Shown: positions 1 through 5,165 of the stretch, in pieces | Numbering within the stretch: the stretch's first letter is position 1 | How the letters are laid out: each line of letters starts with the position of its first letter | Assembly: GCA_964350605.1 (NCBI GenBank) | Contig: CAYGKP010000116.1 | Location: 1-7,814 of the forward strand | DNA from: CAYGKP01 sp964350605 | GTDB lineage: Bacteria > Bacteroidota > Bacteroidia > Cytophagales > JAAEPT01 | DNA: 7,814 nt | Reading direction: 5' to 3' | The notes under the pieces: model-generated | Told to the model about the DNA's origin: nothing | Seen by the model: only the letters and a program-made list of their open reading frames with translations | Databases searched by the model: none | Position numbers and translations under genes: made by a program

Positions 1-29
1 CTCGTGCTGGGGAAATGGCCTTCACTTTT

Positions 30-102
30 GGTGATGTAGCTCAGTTGGTAGAGCAACGGAGTGAAAATCCGTGTGTCGGCGGTTCGACCCCGCCGTTCAC
101 CA
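30..102 (+). tRNA. tRNA-Phe (anticodon GAA)
   Basis: The 73-nt cloverleaf folds by eye. It has a D stem GCTC/GAGC with an AGTTGGTA loop, a perfect anticodon stem ACGGA/TCCGT around loop GTGAAAA (anticodon GAA at 63-65), a 5-nt variable loop GTGTC, and a T stem GGCGG/CCGCC around TTCGACC. The discriminator base is A102 and CCA is not encoded, so it must be added after transcription. The anticodon reads UUC/UUU codons, giving tRNA-Phe. Two features are odd. The two inner acceptor pairs (6-67 and 7-66) are U-U and G-G, leaving five Watson-Crick pairs. Base 32 is G, where a pyrimidine is usual. An intrinsic terminator follows 34 nt downstream. The promoter is not visible in the 29 upstream bases, so it or another tRNA may lie outside the window. 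Confidence 0.93.
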
Positions 103-136
103 CTTCTACGATCCATTTCCTTCACGCTAGGCCGAA

Positions 137-163
137 CGCCTCTCCCTACGGAGGGGCGTTTTT
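137..163 (+). terminator. Rho-independent terminator of the tRNA-Phe gene
   Basis: Arm CGCCTCTCC (137-145) pairs with GGAGGGGCG (150-158) over 9 bp with one G-U wobble. The loop is CTAC and TTTTT follows at 159-163. It lies 34 nt past the tRNA end on the same strand, as expected for a tRNA transcript terminator. Read on the minus strand, no T run follows the stem, so it probably acts in one direction only. Confidence 0.85.
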
Positions 164-187
164 GGTTTCCTACCCTTATAACGGCGC

Positions 188-226
188 AGGGCTGAGCGGG
201 GTTGTATGCGCGCATAGAACAGCCCT
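188..226. repeat. Inverted repeat with an inner near-palindrome between the tRNA terminator and the exported-protein gene
   Basis: AGGGCTG (188-194) is the reverse complement of CAGCCCT (220-226). Inside it, 201-220 is a near-perfect 20-bp palindrome with a perfect 12-bp core, TATGCGCGCATA (205-216), and a single G-G mismatch pair. It begins 11 nt past the stop codon of the minus-strand exported-protein gene, so it could be a 3' stem-loop of that operon's mRNA. No T run follows on either strand, so a classical intrinsic terminator is not supported. A binding site for a dimeric protein is the other possibility. Confidence 0.45.
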
Positions 227-236
227 GACCTACCGA

Positions 237-782
237 TTACTCAACAGCGGGAATTTTCGCGTTCAGTGCTTCAAATTTTGGTTCGGTGTAGGGGCCGTAG
301 GTAGCGTGAATGACTTTGCCCTGCGGGTCGAGGACGAAAAGATAGACAGCGTCTTTGTCCTTGAGGCCCAGCTCGGTGTCGTAGGGGCTTAGGCTGCCTT
401 TGTAGAGCGAAACGTATTCTTGGGCCATTTCGTCGAGGTCTTCGGCCATGCGGCTGCGGATTTTCTCGTAACCGATTTTCTTAAGCCCTGCGATCATTGG
501 CACAACCCGAAAATTGATGTCGTATTCCTCGAAGACCATGAAGTTGCCCTCGTCGGCTTCGAGTAGGAACGTGAAGTAAATCTGCTCGACCCATTCGATG
601 AGCTCCTCTTCCGCGTCAAGCGATTGGATAAGGATCACAATGCTGTGCTTGCCTTTCAGGGACGTGGGCAGGGTTTCCATCGGCCCATCCAAATGCTCGC
701 AGGGCATGGTGGGAAAGGGCTTGCCTACTTGCGCGAAGGCAAGGGAAGGCAGAGATAGAAGCAAGAAGATCGCAGAACGCAT
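237..782 (-). CDS. Exported thioredoxin-fold (redoxin-like) protein without a CxxC active site
   Basis: The protein has 181 residues. It opens with a Sec signal peptide: a short Met-Arg n-region, a hydrophobic FLLLSLPSL core and an AFA|Q site after residue 17. The mature part shows a redoxin/TlpA-like layout. GKPFP (20-24) and the turn LKGKHSIVILIQ (42-53) mark the first strands, and VYLFVLDPQGKVIHATYG (146-163) is the late strand-turn-strand where the cis-Pro side of the fold lies. The CxxC usually found just after the second strand is replaced by SLDAEEEL; the only cysteine is C28, upstream. A thiol-disulfide role is therefore unlikely, and the function is unknown. It is the last gene of the minus-strand block. 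Its ATG (782) has no Shine-Dalgarno sequence, and its first codons overlap the annotated end of the glycosyltransferase gene in another frame. The fold assignment is by eye. Confidence 0.75.
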   Translation of the reverse strand: MRSAIFLLLSLPSLAFAQVGKPFPTMPCEHLDGPMETLPTSLKGKHSIVILIQSLDAEEELIEWVEQIYFTFLLEADEGNFMVFEEYDINFRVVPMIAGLKKIGYEKIRSRMAEDLDEMAQEYVSLYKGSLSPYDTELGLKDKDAVYLFVLDPQGKVIHATYGPYTEPKFEALNAKIPAVE

Positions 783-2251
783 GATAGAATGATTGGCTTG
801 CTGAAGGTACCGTTAATGTCCGTCATCCAGCAAGAAATGGGCCGCATCAATGCGCGTGGTCGCCACCAGAGGCTTTCCTCCTGCTCAGGGCTCCATTGGT
901 GGGCAATCAGGATCATTTGACTGGTGTCGGGGGCTGTGAAGTCCAGGCTGCCAGGACGGGTGAAGTAAAATAACTCGGCCACCTGGGGCGTGTGTTCGTC
1001 TAAGACGTTGAATGATTGGGCATCGAAATATCCCAACCTGGCATCGCTGAGTTCCCATGAAGCAGGGAAAAAGCCCCATATCCGTTTATCTTGAAGAAGG
1101 GGAACAGCCAGTTTTTCGGTGAAGGCACGCCGTTTGCGGACCGCATCGCGATAGTCCAGGTTGGTATCGCCGCGATCCCCGTAGCCGATGTAGAACAACG
1201 GAACCAGTGCCAAGACCAACGCCAGCGGTCGTAGCCAAGCAGCCGTCCGAGAGGCGTTCGCTGCCCAATGAATGAATTCGAGCAGTACAATGGCCATCAG
1301 GAACAACAGGTAGCGTTCCATTCGAAAATTCATCGCACAGACCACCACGCCAATACCAATGAGCAGCCAGCGGGTGCGCGCGTCGCGGAAATTATTGGTG
1401 GTTGAGTTTGAGCTCCCCGCGGGATTTCTCACCAGAAGAACAGCCAGGCTGGCCAGCAACAAAATCAACCAAGCCCAGCGACCCTGGGGTTTGAATAGCA
1501 TTTTGAGAGTGCCCCAGATTTCCAGGGGAATCGCACTGGCAGGCACCATCAGGTCGGTATGATAGGGCCAAAGTGCCCAGCCGAGGGCGGCTTTCTGAAC
1601 AGCCCAAAAAAGCAGCAAAGCCAGGGCAGGTACACCGGCCCAAACGCAGCGCAGCAGGTGCCTGCCATGTTGATTCTTTTCGCGGATCCAGCCGATGAGT
1701 TCGCTAAACCCAATGGCCGCCGGCAGGACGATGGCCGTCTCTTTGACCAGGATGGCGCAAGTGGCCCAAAGAATGTAGAAGAACCAACGGCCTCGTTCGT
1801 AGCTGCGAAGCCCAAGCAGCACGAATAATGCCAGGGGGATTTCCGGCAGCACCATAACCGACTGGGCCAAGAACAGCGGCTGACAAGCGAACAAAAGGAC
1901 GGCGATCACCGCCCAAAATGGGCCTTGGTCTTGCCAAGCGATGCGCGCAAGCGTAGCGAGCAGCAGGAGGGAAGTAATCAAGGCTAGGCTGTGCTGACTG
2001 ACGACGCTGGGGCCAAAAACATGCATCCATGCGCCGTAGATGGCAGATAGCAGCAGCGGGTGACCCCGAGTCAGCAGGAAGTGCATCGAGCCGGGGTGCA
2101 GGGAGAGCCCGTGATCGTACTGCCAGAGGGATTGGCGGCCATAGACCCCCAGTTCATCCCAAAAAAAGGGCAACGTGAGGCCGTCCCAAGCGACCGAAAC
2201 GACGGCGAGTCCGATCAGCCCCAGGGCTGCTCCGGCCCACCGGGGGCTCAT
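725..2251 (-). CDS. Multi-pass membrane glycosyltransferase, GT39/PMT-ArnT-like; 3' end probably frameshifted
   Basis: The 508-residue reading has about ten hydrophobic segments. Family marks of C-type, polyprenyl-phosphate-sugar-dependent transferases are present. FFWDELGVY (29-37) carries the Asp-Glu pair of the first periplasmic loop expected to be catalytic. RGHPLLLSAIYG follows at 62-73, then ILVKETAIVLP (167-177) and FRMERYLLFLM (309-319). Such enzymes move a sugar from a lipid carrier to protein or lipid on the outer face of the inner membrane; the substrate cannot be told here. The start is the ATG at 2251, which overlaps the rluB stop as ATGA. An upstream ATG at 2326 would add 25 basic residues encoded within rluB. 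After residue 459 the frame becomes Trp/Cys-rich and runs 58 nt into the next gene. The -1 frame instead gives KPLVATTRIDAAHFLLDDGH and stops at 813-815, a more natural end. Confidence 0.82.
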   Translation of the reverse strand: MSPRWAGAALGLIGLAVVSVAWDGLTLPFFWDELGVYGRQSLWQYDHGLSLHPGSMHFLLTRGHPLLLSAIYGAWMHVFGPSVVSQHSLALITSLLLLATLARIAWQDQGPFWAVIAVLLFACQPLFLAQSVMVLPEIPLALFVLLGLRSYERGRWFFYILWATCAILVKETAIVLPAAIGFSELIGWIREKNQHGRHLLRCVWAGVPALALLLFWAVQKAALGWALWPYHTDLMVPASAIPLEIWGTLKMLFKPQGRWAWLILLLASLAVLLVRNPAGSSNSTTNNFRDARTRWLLIGIGVVVCAMNFRMERYLLFLMAIVLLEFIHWAANASRTAAWLRPLALVLALVPLFYIGYGDRGDTNLDYRDAVRKRRAFTEKLAVPLLQDKRIWGFFPASWELSDARLGYFDAQSFNVLDEHTPQVAELFYFTRPGSLDFTAPDTSQMILIAHQWSPEQEESLWWRPRALMRPISCWMTDINGTFSKPIILSCVLRSSCFYLCLPLPSRK

Positions 2252-3036
2252 TTGCGGCGGCCTTTCTTGTGGCCTGCGCCCAGGTGCTTGAGGGTGATGA
2301 CCTCTTGGGGAGACAGGAAGCGCCATGCGCCGCGGCGCAGGTCTTTTTTGGTCAGGCCGGCGTAGGCCACCCGGTCGAGGCGTTCGACGCTATAACCCAA
2401 GTGTTCAAAAGTGCGGCGTACGATGCGGTTTCGGCCGATGTGAATTTCCAGGCCCACCGTCCGGCGGTCGGGCGAAAGGACCGCGAAGTCGTCGACGCTC
2501 ATCGGGCCATCCTCCAGTTCGAGGCCCGCCCAAATCTTCTCCTCGTCTTGGGGGCTAAGGGGTTTGTCCAGCAGGGCTTCGTAGACCTTACGCACGCCAT
2601 AGCTGGGGTGCATCAGTTTGGTGGTCAGCTCGCCGTCGTTGGTCAGCAGGAGCAGGCCCGTGGTGTGGCGGTCGAGCCGCCCGACGGGCACCAGCCGTTC
2701 CTCGCAAGCACCTTCGATGTCGTCCATCACCGTGCGGCGCCCTTCGGGGTCCGAGGTGGTGGTGACGGTGTTCTTCTGCTTGTTCAGCAAGACGTAGCGC
2801 AACTGCTCGGCGCGCAGTTGTTTGCCTTGGTAGGTCACCCGATCGCCTTTCTGGATTTTGGTGCCCATTTCGGTCACCACCTGGCCGTTGACCTGCACTT
2901 GGCCGCTTTGGATCAGGTTGTCGGCCTCGCGGCGCGAGCAGACGCCGGCCGCTGCGATGTAACGATTCAGGCGCATGCCCGAAGGTTCGGGGTCCTGGGG
3001 AGCGGGGGGCGTAGGGTTGCGGTGGCCAGTGGGCAT
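2248..3036 (-). CDS. rluB: Pseudouridine synthase, RsuA/RluB/RluE/RluF family, likely 23S rRNA-specific
   Basis: This 262-residue protein has an N-terminal S4 RNA-binding domain, about residues 21-67 (RLNRYIAAAGVCSRREAD, then GQVQVNGQVV). A pseudouridine synthase domain follows, with the signature VGRLDRHTTGLLLLTNDGEL around residue 118. D122 is the expected catalytic aspartate that attacks uracil C6. IHIGRNRIVRRTFEHLG and VERLDRVAYAGL are the usual later motifs. The enzyme isomerises a uridine in rRNA; RluB acts on 23S helix 89 in E. coli, but the RluB/RluE/RluF choice is an inference from length and domain order. The tail HKKGRRK is basic. The chosen ATG at 3036 lies 33 nt after scpB. The ATG at 2976 (residue 21), directly before the S4 domain, is a credible alternative because the first 20 residues are Pro-rich and low in complexity. 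The stop overlaps the next gene as ATGA. Confidence 0.9.
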   Translation of the reverse strand: MPTGHRNPTPPAPQDPEPSGMRLNRYIAAAGVCSRREADNLIQSGQVQVNGQVVTEMGTKIQKGDRVTYQGKQLRAEQLRYVLLNKQKNTVTTTSDPEGRRTVMDDIEGACEERLVPVGRLDRHTTGLLLLTNDGELTTKLMHPSYGVRKVYEALLDKPLSPQDEEKIWAGLELEDGPMSVDDFAVLSPDRRTVGLEIHIGRNRIVRRTFEHLGYSVERLDRVAYAGLTKKDLRRGAWRFLSPQEVITLKHLGAGHKKGRRK

Positions 3037-3040
3037 GGCG

Positions 3041-3048
3041 CAAAGATC
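3041..3048 (-). promoter_or_regulatory. Possible -7 promoter element (GATCTTTG) in the scpB-rluB gap
   Basis: Read on the minus strand, the gap holds GATCTTTG followed by CG, one base from the Bacteroidota TAnnTTTG -7 element. I see no clear TTTG -33 element upstream. If active, transcription would begin at about the ATG at 3036, giving either a leaderless message or translation from the internal ATG at 2976. A chance match is quite possible. Confidence 0.22.
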
Positions 3049-3069
3049 GCAAATGCGGCGGAAGGGCCG

Positions 3070-3633
3070 CTACTCCTGCACTTCGCCGATCTGGTTGCCC
3101 TCCTGGGGCTGCAAATCGCGCAGGGTGGGCAGTTCGGCCAGCGAGTTGATGCCGAAGTATTCGAGGAATTGCTCGGAGGTGGCGTAGAGCAGGGGCCGCC
3201 CGACGCTTTCGGCCTTCCCGGCCATGGCGACGAGTTCTTTTTCCAGCAGCTTTTGAATCGCGTAGTCGCAGTTGACCCCGCGGATGGCTTCAATCTCGCT
3301 TTTGGTGACCGGTTGGCGGTAGGCGATGATCGCCAAGGTTTCCATTGCCGAGGTCGAGAGGCGTTTCTTCGATTTCTGTTTCAACAGAATCGAAATGCTC
3401 GGCTGGTAGGCGGCCTTGGTCAAAAATTGGTACCCGCCGCCCACGCGGATCACCTCGAAGGCATATTCTTCGCGAGCGTAGCGGTTTTGCAGTTCGCCGA
3501 TGGCCGAGTGGATGTCCGCTTCGGAAACCTGTGCATCAAACATCTCGGACAGCGCGCTTTGCATCTCGCCCACGCTCAAGGGGCTGGGCGAGCAGAAAAT
3601 CAGGGCTTCCAGGTGGCGAACCAGGAACTCCAC
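3070..3633 (-). CDS. scpB: Segregation and condensation protein ScpB (SMC complex kleisin-associated winged-helix subunit)
   Basis: The 187-residue protein matches ScpB in length and sequence. An N-terminal winged-helix region starts with HLEALIFCSPSPLSVGEM. RVGGGYQFLTKAAY (63-76) forms the wing, and the hallmark LSTSAMETLAIIAYRQPVTK spans about 92-111. The second winged helix continues through SEIEAIRGV and GRPLLYATSEQFLEYFGI (145-162). ScpB dimers bind the kleisin ScpA on the SMC head and help chromosome segregation on the nucleoid. The start codon is GTG (3633-3631), directly abutting the TAG stop of the upstream DksA-like gene. This makes translational coupling likely, and no better start exists before the conserved HLEALIF. 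No scpA gene is in the window. The short acidic C-terminus is not conserved in the family as I know it. Confidence 0.93.
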   Translation of the reverse strand: MEFLVRHLEALIFCSPSPLSVGEMQSALSEMFDAQVSEADIHSAIGELQNRYAREEYAFEVIRVGGGYQFLTKAAYQPSISILLKQKSKKRLSTSAMETLAIIAYRQPVTKSEIEAIRGVNCDYAIQKLLEKELVAMAGKAESVGRPLLYATSEQFLEYFGINSLAELPTLRDLQPQEGNQIGEVQE

Positions 3634-4014
3634 CTAGCCGCGTTGCTGAAGTTTTGCTTCGATCGACTGGGTGGTGTGGGGCACCGCGCGCAGGCGTTCT
3701 TTCGAGATGAGCTTGCCGGTCACCGAACAGATGCCGTAGGTGCCGTTCTTGATGCGCACCATGGCTTTCTCCAGGTCGCCCAAAAACTTCATCTGGCGAC
3801 TGGCCAATTGGTTGAGGCTTTCGCGCTCGGCCGAATCGGTGCCGTCCTCCAAGGACTTGCTGATCCCGGTGGTCGACTCGGTGCCCTCGTCGTCGCGTTT
3901 CGAGATCGACTTTTTCAGCACGTCCAGCTCGCGGCGTGTCATGTCGATCTTCTTTTGAATGATCTCCTCGAACTCTTTGAGCTCTTCGGTCGAGTAACGT
4001 GTTTTCTCCTCCAT
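3634..4014 (-). CDS. DksA/TraR-family RNA polymerase-binding regulator with degenerate zinc finger
   Basis: This 126-residue protein has a long charged coiled coil (about 7-90). Its tip keeps the DxxDxA motif as D57-G-T-D60-S-A62, the element by which E. coli DksA acts in the RNA polymerase secondary channel. The C-terminal finger TYGICSVTGKLISKERLRAVP (92-112) has the C4 layout but keeps only C96. T99, S117 and A120 sit where the other cysteines would be, so zinc binding is improbable. This decayed form is common in Bacteroidota homologues. The likely role is control of transcription initiation, perhaps with ppGpp. The ATG at 4014 gives the normal family length. A longer frame to 4146 would add 44 unrelated residues across the promoter region. 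It is the first gene of the minus-strand block and its TAG abuts the scpB GTG. Confidence 0.88.
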   Translation of the reverse strand: MEEKTRYSTEELKEFEEIIQKKIDMTRRELDVLKKSISKRDDEGTESTTGISKSLEDGTDSAERESLNQLASRQMKFLGDLEKAMVRIKNGTYGICSVTGKLISKERLRAVPHTTQSIEAKLQQRG

Positions 4015-4047
4015 ATGTCTTGGGACCCTGGGCCCGAAAATCGTTCG

Positions 4048-4055
4048 CGAAGATA
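4048..4055 (-). promoter_or_regulatory. Weak candidate -7 element (TATCTTCG) for the DksA-scpB-rluB block
   Basis: On the minus strand TATCTTCG differs from TAnnTTTG by one base. It would place the start point near 4041, leaving a leader of about 27 nt before the ATG at 4014. No TTTG-like -33 box is seen at the right distance, so support is positional plus one motif. It would lie back to back with the asd promoter. Confidence 0.35.
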
Positions 4056-4081
4056 GCAAACATCTGGGCGCTTGGGTTCGA

Positions 4082-4111
4082 TTTATGATCGGCGGAACCT
4101 TCGTATCTTTG
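4082..4111 (+). promoter_or_regulatory. Bacteroidota-type promoter for asd (TTTA, 18 nt, TATCTTTG)
   Basis: TATCTTTG at 4104-4111 is an exact match to the -7 consensus TAnnTTTG used by the primary sigma factor of Bacteroidota. TTTA at 4082-4085, 18 nt upstream, is one base from the -33 consensus TTTG. Transcription would start at about 4117-4119, giving a leader of about 42 nt before the asd ATG at 4161. Confidence 0.65.
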
Positions 4112-4116
4112 CGGCC

Positions 4117-4134
4117 CCCATCCAAAAGGGTGGG
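4117..4134 (+). other. Stem-loop at the predicted 5' end of the asd mRNA
   Basis: CCCATCC (4117-4123) pairs with GGGTGGG (4128-4134) around an AAAA loop: seven pairs with one G-U wobble. The first paired base coincides with the predicted transcription start. Such a 5'-terminal hairpin could protect the mRNA from decay. No T run follows at once, so it is not a terminator. I cannot match it to a known riboswitch, and the roughly 26-nt remainder of the leader is too short for the known lysine riboswitch. Confidence 0.4.
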
Positions 4135-4160
4135 AGACGTTGTCACTCTAGCCTACTATC

Positions 4161-5165
4161 ATGCGCCTCGCTGTTGTTGGAGCCACCGGACTTGTCGGGG
4201 GCCAAATTCTCAAAGTACTCGAAGAGTTCGACCTGCCGGTCGACCAAGTTTACGCGGTGGCCTCGCCCCGCAGCGTCGGTTCGAAGGTTACCTATAAGGG
4301 AGCGGAACTGACGGTCATCGGCATGGACGACGCAGTGGCCCTGAAGCCCGAAATCGCCATTTTCTCGGCGGGTGGCGGCACCTCGACCGAATGGGCGCCC
4401 AAGTTTGCGGCCGTCGGCACCACGGTGATCGACAACAGCTCGGCCTGGCGCATGGACCCGACCAAGAAACTGGTCGTGCCCGAAATCAACGCGTCGGAGT
4501 TGACCTTGGAAGATAAAATCATCGCCAACCCCAACTGCTCGACCATCCAGATGGTCCTGGCGTTGAAACCACTTCGTGATGCCTATGGCCTCAAGCGCGT
4601 GGTCGTTTCGACTTACCAATCGGTGACCGGAACGGGCAAAAACGCTGTGGATCAACTCTTCGCCGAGCGCGAGGGCAAGTCGGTGGACAAGCCCGCCTAC
4701 CCGCACACCATCGACCTGAACGTGTTGCCGCACATCGACGTGTTCCAAGAGAACGGCTACACGAAGGAGGAGATGAAGATGATCTTGGAGACCAAGAAAA
4801 TCTTCGGCGACCAGTCCATTGCCGTGACGGCGACCACCGTGCGCATCCCGACCATGGGCGGCCACAGCGAGTCGATCAACGCGGAGTTTCACAAGGAGTT
4901 TGACCTTGCCGAAGTGCGCGAGCTGTTCGCCAGCCAGGAAGGCGTGATTGTTCAGGACGATCCGAAGAACAACGTCTACCCGATGCCGCTGAATGCGCAC
5001 AACAAGAATGAAGTGTTTGTGGGCCGCATCCGCCGCGACGAGACCCAGCCCAAGACGCTGAACTTCTGGTGTGTGGCCGACAACCTGCGCAAAGGCGCCG
5101 CGACCAACGCCGTTCAAATCGCGCAGTACTTGATCGCGCACAACTTGGTGCCCGTCACCGCGTAA
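4161..5165 (+). CDS. asd: Aspartate-semialdehyde dehydrogenase
   Basis: The 334-residue enzyme reduces L-aspartyl 4-phosphate to aspartate 4-semialdehyde with NADPH. This is the branch point to lysine/diaminopimelate, threonine and methionine, and the enzyme is cytosolic. The nucleotide-binding loop GATGLVG is at 7-13 and DNSSAWRM at 91-98. The catalytic thiol C126 lies in NPNCSTIQM, and the active-site segment RIPTMGGHSE (228-237) carries the expected general-base histidine H235. The C-terminal NAVQIAQYLI is typical. The length fits bacterial Asd and nothing is missing. The ATG at 4161 follows a good promoter. No Shine-Dalgarno is close; a GGGAG lies about 25 nt upstream. The TAA stop shares its last A with the ATG of the methyltransferase gene (TAATG), so the two are probably co-transcribed, subject to the terminator-like hairpin at 5224-5264. 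Confidence 0.97.
   Translation: MRLAVVGATGLVGGQILKVLEEFDLPVDQVYAVASPRSVGSKVTYKGAELTVIGMDDAVALKPEIAIFSAGGGTSTEWAPKFAAVGTTVIDNSSAWRMDPTKKLVVPEINASELTLEDKIIANPNCSTIQMVLALKPLRDAYGLKRVVVSTYQSVTGTGKNAVDQLFAEREGKSVDKPAYPHTIDLNVLPHIDVFQENGYTKEEMKMILETKKIFGDQSIAVTATTVRIPTMGGHSESINAEFHKEFDLAEVRELFASQEGVIVQDDPKNNVYPMPLNAHNKNEVFVGRIRRDETQPKTLNFWCVADNLRKGAATNAVQIAQYLIAHNLVPVTA

Noticed and set aside
15..392. A 125-codon plus-strand frame across the tRNA and its terminator
   Set aside because: It runs through the tRNA, a terminator hairpin and the antisense of the exported-protein gene, so it is not a plausible gene.
2252..2326. N-terminal extension of the glycosyltransferase from the ATG at 2326
   Set aside because: The 25 added residues are basic, non-hydrophobic and encoded within the conserved end of rluB; the ATGA-coupled start at 2251 leads straight into the first membrane segment.
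2269..4056. A 595-codon plus-strand open frame opposite rluB, scpB and the DksA-like gene
   Set aside because: It is antisense to three clear conserved genes, its product is Ala/Gly/His/Leu-rich low-complexity sequence, and long antisense frames are expected from the GC-rich third positions here.
4015..4146. N-terminal extension of the DksA-like protein from 4146
   Set aside because: It would cover both divergent promoters and add 44 residues not found in the family.
4112..4160. Lysine riboswitch or T-box-like leader ahead of asd
   Set aside because: The predicted leader is only about 42 nt with one simple stem-loop, far too short for these elements.
4143..5141. A 332-codon minus-strand open frame opposite asd
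   Set aside because: It mirrors almost the whole of asd; its His/Val/Arg-rich product has no recognisable motif and is a codon-bias shadow.
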